Assembly: GCF_014297575.1 (NCBI RefSeq)
Contig: NZ_CP060412.1
Location: forward strand, 4,526,001-4,590,000
Direction of reading: 5' to 3'
DNA: 64,000 nucleotides
Origin: Dyella telluris
GTDB taxonomy: Bacteria > Pseudomonadota > Gammaproteobacteria > Xanthomonadales > Rhodanobacteraceae
The position numbers and the translations under genes are program-made. How positions within the stretch are numbered: the stretch's first letter is position 1; each line of letters opens with the position of its first letter. Positions 36,920 to 46,293 of this stretch are shown here, in pieces. The notes below the pieces were generated by a model. It worked only from the letters and a program-made list of their open reading frames with translations. It did no database searches and had not been told where the DNA came from.

Positions 36920-37237
36920 ATGCCCCGCCGTACCGACATTCGACTTGTGTTTCAGGGGCGGCTCAAGGAGACGCGCGTGCGCCACGAGTTGTCCCAAAGA
37001 GAGTTGGGCATCCAGGCAGGGTTGGATCTTTTCGTGGCCAGCACTCGCATCAACCGCTACGAGCAGGGCGTGCATGAACCGGACATGGCGACGGTGGCTC
37101 GCCTTGCCGCTGCGTTGCAGGTGCCGGTGGCCTATCTTTTTGCTGACGACGAGCGCCTGGCCCGCATGATCTTGGCGTTTGACCAGCTGCCTGCGGCTGA
37201 GAAGGACCGATTATTGAAGGTCGTTGAGTCGCCGTAA
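36920..37237 (+). CDS. XRE-family helix-turn-helix regulator
   Basis: 105 residues. A Cro/CI-type HTH covers about residues 12-68: RLKETRVRHELSQRELGIQAG, then RINRYEQGVHEPDMATVARLAAALQVP. A short helical C-terminus (about 75-103) may dimerise. Two identical palindromes directly upstream are its probable operators. Phage- or element-like in character, in line with the transposase remnant nearby. Confidence 0.88.
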   Translation: MPRRTDIRLVFQGRLKETRVRHELSQRELGIQAGLDLFVASTRINRYEQGVHEPDMATVARLAAALQVPVAYLFADDERLARMILAFDQLPAAEKDRLLKVVESP

Positions 37238-37774
37238 CGACTGCAGCTGCGCGGGTTGGTTGTCAAAGAAGTACTTTCGAGCGATTACCTGCTTGCGTGC
37301 AGTGGGATGGCAGGTCCATGCCTTCGCCTCCCCCCCCCTGACGACGGCCACTCACATCTCTCCTGTGGGCGGACATCCCCTGAACCTTGGATCCGGCAAC
37401 CGATCTCGCGGTCACGCAGATTTGCCGCTAGAAAAGGCGCCCAGAAGTTGGGCGGATGCCTTCTGGTCATCGTTGTAGATTAGCGGCTTACGCGGCCAGG
37501 AGGATGGAAGCGACCGAAGGCGGCCCGACGAGTGGCCTGATCGGAAACCGGTGTGTGACGATTAGGACGCGTTATCGCGGGTAGGGCGTTGGCCTCGACG
37601 CAATGGCACCGACTGGACTGACGGCGCTATCGACCGTCAAAGGCAATGGACCCAGCTCGGAATACGCAGCGCGACTTCGCCAAGGCGGTGGTTCCAGACC
37701 TCAAAGGGCGCCGGTATCCGCACGGTGCGCCGGGGCCGACGTCGGCTTAAAGCAGATTGACCGCACCACCGGTG
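37238..37774. other. Non-coding stretch upstream of the transposase remnant
   Basis: About 540 bp with no supported gene. Open frames are short and unlike any family I know. Together with the remnant that follows it looks like decayed mobile-element DNA; fragments before 37775 may also derive from the same transposase, but I could not align them. Confidence 0.5.
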
Positions 37775-38056
37775 ATGGTGTATTTCGATCAAGGCACAGA
37801 ATGCGGTAGTGATGACTGGCGACGGCTTTGCCGCTCGCTTGACTTGCATGCCTAGTAAGTGTCGGTGGCAACTGCTGGCATCATGCGGGGACCGATTCGT
37901 TCTTCCGTAGCCCGAGGATGAAGCGCATCCGCGAACGCATGTACAAAACCCAAGATATGGCCCGTACCGATTGTCTTTGGCTACATCGAAATTTTCCGCA
38001 ATTGAACTCATCGCCACGGCGACCTTTGCGGCATCAGTCCCGAGGCCGTTGAGAAA
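37775..38056 (+). pseudogene. Degenerate IS3-family transposase (OrfB C-terminal part)
   Basis: Three frames read consecutively give the end of an IS3-type integrase. First, from 37775: DQGTECGSDDWRRLCRSLDLH, then two stops. From 37864 in a second frame: GGNCWHHAGTDSFFRS, then KRIRERMYKTQDMARTD. From 37973 in a third: VFGYIEIFRN, an internal TGA, THRHGDLCGISPEAVEK. These correspond in order to the family blocks SDQGTQYGS, RGNCWDNAxxESFF, RxRxYxTRxxARxD, VFDYIExFYN and GGxSPExFE. Two frameshifts and several stops show it is inactive. Ends about 80 bp after the SecA-like gene's stop. Confidence 0.85.
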
Positions 38057-38139
38057 TCCTCACGGTGAGGCTGGTGAGCGTCGTGAATTTCTGGGCAGCC
38101 CAGATATGGGCACCTCAGGCGTACTTATGGTTCGAAACG

Positions 38140-40128
38140 CTACTTGCGCGTTTTACCCACAAAACCCAACGCCTTCACCCATTGGCTGTCTCTCTGCGTG
38201 GTATCGATACGCTGTCGACGGTAATGGCGTTCGGCGCGGCCTTGCACATGCGTCACCCAGCGTCTAAACCATCGGCTGCTTTGGTGTCCGCCCCGCACGA
38301 TCGCCGCGACAATCCTGCGTTCGAATGACGGCACGAAGCGGCGAAACAGTTCGTCGTCGAGACAGACGATGGCCTCGGTCGTGCCGGGGTTGCCCTGGCG
38401 CGCGCACCGACCGAACAGCTGGCGATCCACGCGGGCGGATTCGTGGAATTCGGTGAGGATCACATGCAAGCCGCCTAGGGCTTCCACCTCTGCGGCGAGC
38501 TTGATGTCCGTGCCGCGCCCGGCCATGTTGGTGGCGACGGTGATGCGTCCCGGTTGTCCGGCCAGCGCAACCGTGTCGGCTTCGCCCTGGTCCTGACGAG
38601 CGTTGAGCACGGTATGTTCCACGCCATGCTGTTCGAACAGGCGGCTTAGTTGCTCGGACGCCTCGACCGAGCGCGTACCGACAAGCACGGAGCGCCCGGT
38701 GGTCGCCATCGTCGCCGCCCTGGTGGCGACAGACTCCCATCGGCGATCACTGTGGGCATAAACTTGATCGGCCATGCGGCGGCGCCGCGAGGGCTTGTGC
38801 GTCGGAATGCGCGTGACCGGCAGGTCGTAGGCGCGCTTCACCTCGGTAGCCACTTCCTGCGCGGTGCCGGTCATGCCGCACAACAGGAGGTAGCGTCCAA
38901 AGAATCGCTGATAGGTGATCTGTGCGAGCGTTCGGCGCTGCCCGGATATCTCGCAGCCTTCCTTGCATTCGATCATCTGGTGCAGGCCGCGCTCCCAGGT
39001 GCGATCGGGCATGACGCGACCGGTGGATTCGTCGACGATCTGCACCTTGCCGTCGGCAAGGATGTAGTGCTGATCGCGAACAAAGCCATGGACGGCGGAA
39101 AGCGCCTTCTGGACGAATTCCTCGCGCCACAACGTGGACTGCCACAATCCGCCAAGCGGGCGCATGGTTTCGCGCACGTGGCGTTTGCCTTGCGGGGTGA
39201 GCCAGATGTCGCGATGCGCACCGTGAGCGTAGTGAAGACCCGGTTGCAGCGCCTGCGCCAGATCGATCGATTGCCGATAGATCTGTGGATCGAGATCGTC
39301 CGGCAAGGTCTCGGAAATGATGAGCGGCGTGCTCGCTTCGTCGATCAGTACGCTGTCGGCTTCGTCGATGATGGCAATGTGCAGGCCGCGCAGGATGGGC
39401 GGCTCGCTGGTGCGACCGCCGCCCAGCGCGCGTACGCGTTGCTGCATCAGCGACATCTCGCCGATGGCGATGCAATCCTTGAGGTAATCGAACGTGAGTT
39501 CCTTGTTGCTGACATAAGTGATGTTGGCGCGATAGGCATCACGACGCTGCGCGGCCTGCATGTCCTGCAATACCACGCCCACATCGAGGCCGAGGAACTC
39601 GAACAGCTTCTGGTTGTGTTCGGCGTCGCGCTGGGCGAGGTAGTCGTTGACGGTCACTACATGTACCGCGGCGCCCGTCAGGGCGGCAGTACACGCCGCC
39701 AGTGTCGCCGCCAGCGTCTTGCCTTCGCCCGTGGACATTTCCGCCAGGCGACCCTGCAGCAGCGTGCGTCCGGCCAGAAGCTGCACGTCGTGATGGCGCA
39801 TGCCCAGCGTGCGGCGCGAAGCTTCGCGAATGAGCGCGAAGGCGGTGGCAAGCATTGGATCGGTGAAGCCGGTAAGCCGCATGGCGCGCGTACTTTCGTG
39901 CAGCGCGGCGCGCAGGCCTTCGTCGTCCAGGGCGCGCGCAGCACCTTCCCGGGCGGCGGTGGCGGCGAGGAAGTGGCGTACTTTGCGCCGATCGAGGCGC
40001 GGCAGTTTTCCCAGCCAGCCGCGCAAGCGTTGTTCCCAGGGGGAGTGGCGCGCGTCGAGGCGTTCCAGGTAAGGACCGTCGCCCAGCAGCAGGCGCTTGC
40101 CGGCCAGCAGGGCGCGCACGTCAGACAT
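38140..40128 (-). CDS. Short SecA-like ATPase
   Basis: 662 residues against about 900 for housekeeping SecA. The motor is intact: Walker A STGEGKTL (132-139), DEAD box IIDEAD (253-258), GMTGTA (418-423), TNMAGRGTDI (533-542) and GRCARQGNPG (573-582, SecA motif VI). A shortened preprotein-binding region remains (VQIVDESTGRVMPDRTW to ECKEG). The helical wing/C-terminal zinc-binding tail of SecA are missing. Start overlaps the stop of the M50/HlyD gene by 8 bp, so it belongs to the secretion operon. Probably drives export of a dedicated substrate, perhaps the giant protein; a housekeeping SecA must be elsewhere. Confidence 0.9.
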   Translation of the reverse strand: MSDVRALLAGKRLLLGDGPYLERLDARHSPWEQRLRGWLGKLPRLDRRKVRHFLAATAAREGAARALDDEGLRAALHESTRAMRLTGFTDPMLATAFALIREASRRTLGMRHHDVQLLAGRTLLQGRLAEMSTGEGKTLAATLAACTAALTGAAVHVVTVNDYLAQRDAEHNQKLFEFLGLDVGVVLQDMQAAQRRDAYRANITYVSNKELTFDYLKDCIAIGEMSLMQQRVRALGGGRTSEPPILRGLHIAIIDEADSVLIDEASTPLIISETLPDDLDPQIYRQSIDLAQALQPGLHYAHGAHRDIWLTPQGKRHVRETMRPLGGLWQSTLWREEFVQKALSAVHGFVRDQHYILADGKVQIVDESTGRVMPDRTWERGLHQMIECKEGCEISGQRRTLAQITYQRFFGRYLLLCGMTGTAQEVATEVKRAYDLPVTRIPTHKPSRRRRMADQVYAHSDRRWESVATRAATMATTGRSVLVGTRSVEASEQLSRLFEQHGVEHTVLNARQDQGEADTVALAGQPGRITVATNMAGRGTDIKLAAEVEALGGLHVILTEFHESARVDRQLFGRCARQGNPGTTEAIVCLDDELFRRFVPSFERRIVAAIVRGGHQSSRWFRRWVTHVQGRAERHYRRQRIDTTQRDSQWVKALGFVGKTRK

Positions 40129-42265
40129 TGAAGTGACTCAGGAACACCTGGCGAAGACGCCGCAAGCACTGCTGCGCCAACGATTCATAGCCGTGATCGA
40201 AGCGCACCTGCACGCGCTCGCCGAATACCGGCGTGGCACCCGGCGGCAAGCTGACGTCCACGATGAACACGCGTTGCAGCGTCTTGAGCCCGTTGGCGTC
40301 ACTGGGTTGGGTGGGAATCTCGCCGCCGGCGTTCATACCCAGCGCCGCGGTGGGCAACTCTTCGACGGCGGCCGGAAAACTGCGGACGAGCGTGGCGTCG
40401 TGTGGCACGCCCGGCGAATCGGACAATCGTAGGCTGATGCCGCGCATCCTCGCATGGACGAGGTCGATGTCGTCCTGGCGCACGATCACCCTCACTATCC
40501 ATTGGCCGTCGCCGAGTACGTAGCCGACCAGTTCGCCTTTCTTGTAGTAGCGCCCCGGCATGTCCTGCGATGTGGGCGCAACGAGGCGTCCGCTGGTGCG
40601 CGCCTCGCCGATCAATCGCGCCTGCTTCAACTCCGCGCGATGCACGACATCCTGGGCTTCCTGCAACTGCCGGCCGGAGACGCGTGCCTTAACGGGGTCG
40701 GTGAACTGTTCGGCGTCGTAACGCGCCTGCGCCTGGTCGCGCTTGGCGCGATCCACTTCCAGTTCGGAGCGAAGCTGTGGATTGTCCAGCAGGTAAAGCG
40801 GTTGACCCTGATGGACCATGCTGTCCGGTGCATGGATCCATTGATTGAAGAACCCGTTCTCGCCCGCGTGCAACATGGCCGTATCCGGCAACCACACCAC
40901 ACCTTGCGCGTGCGTATGCAAGGGCAGTGGAACAAGCACGGCGACGGCACATACCAACGCCAGCGTGGTGCCGGCACGGCGCATGGCGCTGCTGCGCACG
41001 CGGTGCAGGGCAGCGGACGTGCGCAGGTGCTTCCACGCCTTGCGCCAGGGTGTTACGAGCAGCGAGAACGCGCTCCAGCAGGCCATGATCACGCCCGCAA
41101 TGAAGTACTTGGTCGCCACCAGAAAGATCACCGACACCGTGACAAACGTGCGATAGGCCCAGGCCAGCGGTGTATAGAAAAACAGCCAGCGTTGTTCCGC
41201 GGGCGTCTCGTCGGGTCGCGCGGCATCGTGGGAGCCGAAGGCTTGGCGATCGAGCAGATAGGCCCACCACGCCTGCCCACGTTGCGCCAGGTTGGGCATT
41301 TCGATGAGGTCGGCAAGGATGTAGTAACCGTCGTAGCGCAGCAACGGATTGCCGTTCACCAGCAGGGTGGACACGCCGCCAATCACCATGACGTTGAACG
41401 CCACCGCGCGCAGCACGCCGGGTTCGGCCAGCAGCCACACCTGCAACGCCATGGCGGCGAGAAACAGCTCGATCAGCATGCCTGCCGCTGCCACAAGCGC
41501 ACGTCGGTACTTGGAAGGAAAGGCTGCCGATGCGGACGCTTCCACGTAGGGCACGGGAGCGAAGATGAGAAACATCAAGCCCAGTTCGCGCACCGCGCCA
41601 CCCCAGCGCCTCACCGCAAACCCGTGTCCCAGTTCGTGCAGCAGCTTCACCACGGGATAGACGGCGAACATCACCATCAAGTTGCTGGACGACAACACGC
41701 GATCGGACAGATTGAGCGTCAATTCATGCCAGTGCTCGGCGGCCAGCACGGCGCCCGGAACGACCGCGAGCAGCCACAGAAGCAGGCCCCAACGACTGAA
41801 GCACCAACCAACCCATGGCATCAGACGGGTGAGCATGGCGTCCGGATTGAACAGCGGCACCTTGATGCTCATGGGATTGAGCAGCCATTGGCGAAGCGTT
41901 TCGTAGCGCTTGCGCCGGTGCCGTTCCATAGCGTCGCCCGAGTCAGGCGGTACATCGGTTTGCAGCAGGTCGGCCGCATGCAATTGCACCAGCAGATCGA
42001 CCACTTCCGGTTGTGTGCAGGCGTCGCGCGCGTCGGAGGCGTTGGCGCGCTCCCACAGGGTCTGCACCGTATGCGTGCCGTCCATGCCGGCGATGAGGGC
42101 GTAGGCGGCGGTGGAAAGTCGATAGACGCGGCCGCCGGTCTGGTCCTGCACCACGTACCAGGGACGACCACGGAACACCACGCGCTGCACGACGGCATAC
42201 GGCATCAGCCGCGGGCGCAGGGCGGCGACGCTATGCCAGGAAGGGCTGAAGGGTTGGCGCGACAT
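40121..42265 (-). CDS. PqqD-like / M50 site-2-protease-like / HlyD fusion membrane protein
   Basis: 714 residues. An N-terminal PqqD-like domain (about 25-103, VYRLSTAAYALIAGMDG) is followed by a polytopic M50 region with zinc motif HELGH (210-214) and the later ligand D312 in NGNPLLRYDG, then more membrane helices to about 455. The C-terminal third (about 460-710) is a HlyD-type adaptor: a lipoyl-like half, a helical hairpin (QLRSELEVDRAKRDQAQARYD) and a beta-domain. Gene order HlyD, this protein, SecA suggests it takes the inner-membrane place usually held by an ABC transporter, and may process or guide the substrate. Confidence 0.85.
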   Translation of the reverse strand: MSRQPFSPSWHSVAALRPRLMPYAVVQRVVFRGRPWYVVQDQTGGRVYRLSTAAYALIAGMDGTHTVQTLWERANASDARDACTQPEVVDLLVQLHAADLLQTDVPPDSGDAMERHRRKRYETLRQWLLNPMSIKVPLFNPDAMLTRLMPWVGWCFSRWGLLLWLLAVVPGAVLAAEHWHELTLNLSDRVLSSSNLMVMFAVYPVVKLLHELGHGFAVRRWGGAVRELGLMFLIFAPVPYVEASASAAFPSKYRRALVAAAGMLIELFLAAMALQVWLLAEPGVLRAVAFNVMVIGGVSTLLVNGNPLLRYDGYYILADLIEMPNLAQRGQAWWAYLLDRQAFGSHDAARPDETPAEQRWLFFYTPLAWAYRTFVTVSVIFLVATKYFIAGVIMACWSAFSLLVTPWRKAWKHLRTSAALHRVRSSAMRRAGTTLALVCAVAVLVPLPLHTHAQGVVWLPDTAMLHAGENGFFNQWIHAPDSMVHQGQPLYLLDNPQLRSELEVDRAKRDQAQARYDAEQFTDPVKARVSGRQLQEAQDVVHRAELKQARLIGEARTSGRLVAPTSQDMPGRYYKKGELVGYVLGDGQWIVRVIVRQDDIDLVHARMRGISLRLSDSPGVPHDATLVRSFPAAVEELPTAALGMNAGGEIPTQPSDANGLKTLQRVFIVDVSLPPGATPVFGERVQVRFDHGYESLAQQCLRRLRQVFLSHFNV

Positions 42266-42275
42266 GGCGGCTACC

Positions 42276-44120
42276 TCACAGGCCCCAGGTCCACAGAGTC
42301 ATGCGTATCCAGTCGAACGTGGTATGCAGCAGCACCCAGCCAAGTTTGCGTTTGCCGATCTCGACCTTGCCCACGCCTTCCATGCCCGGCAGCAGCACGT
42401 TTGCGTCTTGCGCAAGGCGTGCTTCTACCCGATAGAAATTCCGGCCGTCCTGCGCAGTGGCTACGGGCATGATGCGACCCACCGTGAACGGCATGGACCG
42501 GCCCGACAGTCCATTCATTACCAGTCGGCCGTGCTGCCCCCGTTCCATTTGCGCGATGTCCCGCTCGTCCACCTGTAGGATGACGCGATAACTGTGCAGC
42601 GGCGCGACCTCGAACAGCTTCTTGCCCGCCTCCAGCGGTGTGCCGACCTGCTGGCTCAGATCGCCACTCACCACGACACCGTCGTATGGCGCCAGCACCT
42701 TGGCGCGCGCGAGTTTGTCGTCGAGCAGATCGAGCTGCGCCTGCGCCTCGCGCAGCTGCGCACTGACGACCTGGATGGCGGTGAGGTCATGGCCCGCCAT
42801 GGCCTCACGCAGCTTGTTGTCGTATTGGTCGCGCTCGCTCGACCAGCGTGCCTGCTCGACACGCAGGTCGTGATCGTCCAACTGGGCCATGGTCTGGCCC
42901 TTGCTGACCGTATCGCCAGCGCGGACGTATCCCGCGGCGAGAAAGCCCTCGTAGGGCGCCGCCACCACGCGCTGAATCTCGCCCTCGGTGACCGTCTTGG
43001 CGGATACGCGATAGTCGACCGGAACCAGGATGAGCAACGCCAGGAGCAGGGCGACGGCGGCCGAAGCTGCTTTCCATACCAGATGGCGCGGCCCGACGAT
43101 GGCGGCCAGCATGCGCTCGCCCTCGTCACGAAAGCGCTGCAACGAGCTGCGCTCGGCGTGCGTGCGTTGCGCAACGATGGGCGAAAGAAGGCCGCAAAAG
43201 GTATCCAGCCACTGGCGATCTTCCGCAGTGAAAGCCTCCGGCTGCGTTCGCTCGATGGTGAGCACGGCGATGCAGCGCGCCTGCGCCGTGACGGGAATGG
43301 AAACGACGCGTGCCGCGCCTGTGCGTTCGAGCAGAGCCGCATGAGCACGGAAATGCGCGGCGTCTTCCGTGTCGGTGCCGGTCTCCACCGTCTGTGCAAG
43401 ATCGCATGCCTCGGCCATCGCCGCGGCATAGGCCTGCACCAAAGGCGAGGCCTTCTCGAACGTGGCTGCTTCTGACAATGCTGCCAGGTTCAACTCTCCG
43501 CGATCGACCAGCGCCAAGGCCGCGCGGGAGCCGTCGAAGCGCTGCCGCAGGTCGTTGCATGCGTCGAACAGCGCTTGTTGAAAATGCTCATGACGCAGGG
43601 CGACGGCGACGGCTTCCAGCACGCCGAGGCTGCGGCGATGCGCGCTCACCGCCATGTCGTGATCGCGCTTGCCCAAGAGGTTGCTGAGCCACGCACTCGA
43701 CCAGTGCAACTCGCGCAGCAGCAGCGCCAGCGGCGCGCCAGAGGCGGGCATGGCCAGCACGACTGCTCCGCGAATCTGATCGTGTGCGGTGATGGGCGTG
43801 GCAACGTGCAGTGTTTCCTCGTCATCGGGGGATGGCTGCGCCACTACGCGGCGCTCCGTCAATGCACGCTGCACTGCCGTTCCGAGACTTGCCATCTGCG
43901 CATCCGCGGATGGCCACACGGCGATCGGAACGTAGTTCTGGCCGTCGTTGGATTCCACCAGCACCGCAGCCTGCTGCACGGACGGAAATTTTTCGCACAA
44001 CAAGATCAGCCACGCTTCGGAGAACTCGCCCGCATGACGTGCGGTGATGAAGCGTGTCCACGCATCGGCGATGGGCAGGGGCGTCGAGGTGGATTCGGGA
44101 AGGGAAGGCAGGGCGCTCAT
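42276..44120 (-). CDS. HlyD-family adaptor with N-terminal GAF-like domains
   Basis: 614 residues. The first 330 are cytoplasmic and hold two GAF-like segments (about 30-150 and 175-320, the second with ALALVDRGELNLAALS and VVSIPVTAQARCIAVLTIE). One membrane helix at about 349-368 leads to a periplasmic HlyD part: lipoyl half (VVAAPYEGFLAAGYVRAGDTV), helical hairpin (about 425-475) and return half (APYDGVVVSGDLSQQVG). It would link the inner membrane to the TolC-like channel; the GAF parts hint at control by a small ligand. ATGA overlap with the TolC-like gene. Confidence 0.88.
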   Translation of the reverse strand: MSALPSLPESTSTPLPIADAWTRFITARHAGEFSEAWLILLCEKFPSVQQAAVLVESNDGQNYVPIAVWPSADAQMASLGTAVQRALTERRVVAQPSPDDEETLHVATPITAHDQIRGAVVLAMPASGAPLALLLRELHWSSAWLSNLLGKRDHDMAVSAHRRSLGVLEAVAVALRHEHFQQALFDACNDLRQRFDGSRAALALVDRGELNLAALSEAATFEKASPLVQAYAAAMAEACDLAQTVETGTDTEDAAHFRAHAALLERTGAARVVSIPVTAQARCIAVLTIERTQPEAFTAEDRQWLDTFCGLLSPIVAQRTHAERSSLQRFRDEGERMLAAIVGPRHLVWKAASAAVALLLALLILVPVDYRVSAKTVTEGEIQRVVAAPYEGFLAAGYVRAGDTVSKGQTMAQLDDHDLRVEQARWSSERDQYDNKLREAMAGHDLTAIQVVSAQLREAQAQLDLLDDKLARAKVLAPYDGVVVSGDLSQQVGTPLEAGKKLFEVAPLHSYRVILQVDERDIAQMERGQHGRLVMNGLSGRSMPFTVGRIMPVATAQDGRNFYRVEARLAQDANVLLPGMEGVGKVEIGKRKLGWVLLHTTFDWIRMTLWTWGL

Positions 44121-45652
44121 GGCTTTGCCACTCCTGGCGAGTCGACGTGGGCCACCGCCGCGTCGCGCGTCGCCACGAAACAGTGATCAAGTTCGTCGAT
44201 GTCGGTGATGCTGAGGTCGCCGAGCGTCGACTTGAGCTTGATGTACGAGGTCAGCTGCTGGTATCGCGCGTGGCGCAGGTCGCGTCGCGAGGCGGCCATT
44301 TCCTGTTTCGCCGCCAATACATCGGCTTCGGTCTTGAGGCCACGCGAGGTGCCGTGCTCGGCGACGGATAGCGCGCGCCTTGCCGAGGCCAGCGCTGTGC
44401 GCGAAGCCTTGGCCTTGGCGAGTCCGGCGCGCCACGCAAGAAAAGCGGTCTTCACATTGAGGAAGGCCTGTCGTCGCGCGGCCTCCAGATCTTCGTTCGC
44501 CTTGTCGCGCAGCGCGATGGCTTCGGCCACCTTGGCGGACTGCGTGCCGCCGGAATAGATCGGCACGTTCAATTGCAGTCCCAACGTGAGCGTGCGAATG
44601 CGATAGCCGGACTGCCCCGGAAAGTTGCCCACGTTCTGGTCGTTGTTGCCATAGGAGGCCACGACATCCAGCGTGGGCTTGTGGCCGGCACGCTGCTTGT
44701 CCACTTCATCGTTCGCCGCGGCGACCGCACGCACGGCGGCGCTCAAGGCGGGGCTGTGGGAGTCGACGAGATTCAGCCAGGCATCCATGTCGTTACCGAC
44801 CAGATCGGGCAACTCGATGCCATCGTCCAGATAGGGCTGCTGCAGGTCGTCGGCGGTGCCGATCCATTGCTCCAGCGCTGCGAGCTTGGAAGCATGTTCA
44901 AGTTCGGCAGATGCGGCGTCTGCCGCCGCCTGCTCGTATTTGGCGCGCGCATCATCGGCCTGTGGCTCGCCATGCGAACCCAACTCAACACCGCGGCGCG
45001 CGATGTCCCATTGCGCCTGCAGCGCATCGCGCTGCGCAGCGGTGAACTCCATGCCGTCGCGCGATTCCATCAGGTCGAACCAGGCTTGCGACAGCTTTTG
45101 ATAGAGCTGCTGTTCGGTGTCCTTGAGCTGGTATTCCGCCTGACCGGTCGACTCTTCGGCCTGGTGGAGCGCGGCGACATTCGCGGCACGCCACAGCGGT
45201 TGGGTGAGGCTGATCTGGTCGGTGTTGGCGTGATAGCGGTCGTGCATCGTGCGCGTGAGATTGTCCAGCGTGTCGTAGCGACGCCGGTTGCCGTTGGTGT
45301 TCGCGGTCAGGCTGATCTGCGGAAGCATGGCGCCATAGGCCTGGCGCGTGCGTGCGCGCGACGCATCGAGATTGGCCTTGGCGGCGCGGAAGCCCGGTTC
45401 GCTGTCGTGAGCGATGTCGAACAGTTCGCCAAGCGACGTGACCGGCTCGGTGGCGCGCGCGGGCACAAGAACCAGCAGCAGAAGAAACGCCAGCCACACG
45501 CGCAACGCGCCGACCTGACGCCACTTGGAATAGCCGTCCAAATGCAATAGCCGGAACGGCCCGCCGAGCGACCTATCGGCATTGACGTAATAACCTTCGC
45601 GCAGCACCTCAAATCCCTTCGCTGTGCCCGGAGGGAGAGGTGGGTCCATCAT
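44117..45652 (-). CDS. TolC-family outer-membrane channel
   Basis: 511 residues as opened at ATG 45652; a GTG at 45607 is an alternative, since the signal peptide starts only near residue 43 (hydrophobic WLAFLLLLVLVPARA). The mature protein shows the TolC duplication: two long helical hairpins rich in A, E, Q, and barrel strands (SYGNNDQNVGNF, TLTLGLQLNVPIYSGG). PIYSGG is the typical TolC second-repeat strand. It provides the outer-membrane exit for the secretion set encoded downstream. Confidence 0.92.
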   Translation of the reverse strand: MMDPPLPPGTAKGFEVLREGYYVNADRSLGGPFRLLHLDGYSKWRQVGALRVWLAFLLLLVLVPARATEPVTSLGELFDIAHDSEPGFRAAKANLDASRARTRQAYGAMLPQISLTANTNGNRRRYDTLDNLTRTMHDRYHANTDQISLTQPLWRAANVAALHQAEESTGQAEYQLKDTEQQLYQKLSQAWFDLMESRDGMEFTAAQRDALQAQWDIARRGVELGSHGEPQADDARAKYEQAAADAASAELEHASKLAALEQWIGTADDLQQPYLDDGIELPDLVGNDMDAWLNLVDSHSPALSAAVRAVAAANDEVDKQRAGHKPTLDVVASYGNNDQNVGNFPGQSGYRIRTLTLGLQLNVPIYSGGTQSAKVAEAIALRDKANEDLEAARRQAFLNVKTAFLAWRAGLAKAKASRTALASARRALSVAEHGTSRGLKTEADVLAAKQEMAASRRDLRHARYQQLTSYIKLKSTLGDLSITDIDELDHCFVATRDAAVAHVDSPGVAKP

Positions 45653-45888
45653 GGACCCAAGGCGAACCGCACCGCGATTTGTCGCGATGCCAGCACTCGT
45701 CTAATCCGGCTTTTCCCCCTGTAGCAAAGCCATTCTGGCACCGTCTTGGGCATGCGCCAAGGGGGTGCGGCGTTCATTTTCCGCAAGAAATTGCGCGCTA
45801 GCGAGATTGCCGCAACCGGCCGATCCGCCTACCATGAACCTACGAAAGGCCAGCGCATGGCGAGCAGTCGCCAGATTCAGGGGGAGTC

Positions 45889-46203
45889 ATGAAGCGCATA
45901 CTTGGAACGGCCGCCTTGGTGGTCGCGTTAGCCGGTTGCCACGCCACCGGACAGAAGATCACCCGCCTCGATCCCGGCAGCAGCAGGGACACCGTATTGG
46001 CGACGCTGGGGCGTCCCGACGCGGTGCGCACGTTCGGCGATTTCGAGGTCTACACATACCTCGCGCGCCATCGCAAACGTACCTCGCTCTCGCACACCGA
46101 CTACACCGTGGTGCTGAAGGAGGGGCAGGTGGTGCAGTTCGGGCCTGGGCTGGCGCAGCGTGAAGGCTTGCACGGCGTCACGATTGTGCCGCCGCAGGGT
46201 TGA
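45889..46203 (+). CDS. Small lipoprotein of the SmpA/OmlA (BamE-like) fold
   Basis: 104 residues. Lipobox L-A-G-C17 after a short signal peptide, then the SmpA/OmlA pattern: ITRLDPGSSRDTVLATLGRPD and later FEVYTYLAR, VVLKEGQVVQFG. Shorter than some BamE proteins and lacking its most conserved loop as far as I can see, so an assembly role is not certain. GGGGAG precedes ATG 45889. It is the only plus-strand gene inside the secretion region. Confidence 0.8.
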   Translation: MKRILGTAALVVALAGCHATGQKITRLDPGSSRDTVLATLGRPDAVRTFGDFEVYTYLARHRKRTSLSHTDYTVVLKEGQVVQFGPGLAQREGLHGVTIVPPQG

Positions 46204-46293
46204 TGGCTGCGCGAGCGCAGCAAGCACCTTTGAAAGCAAGCTTCGTGTCGGTCGGCGAATGATGTGTCGACGAGTGCGCTGAGCGGTGCACGC

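Noticed and set aside
46206..46221. GC-rich 7-bp hairpin after the small lipoprotein gene considered as terminator
   Set aside because: Only a 2-base loop and no T-tract after it, so support is too weak.
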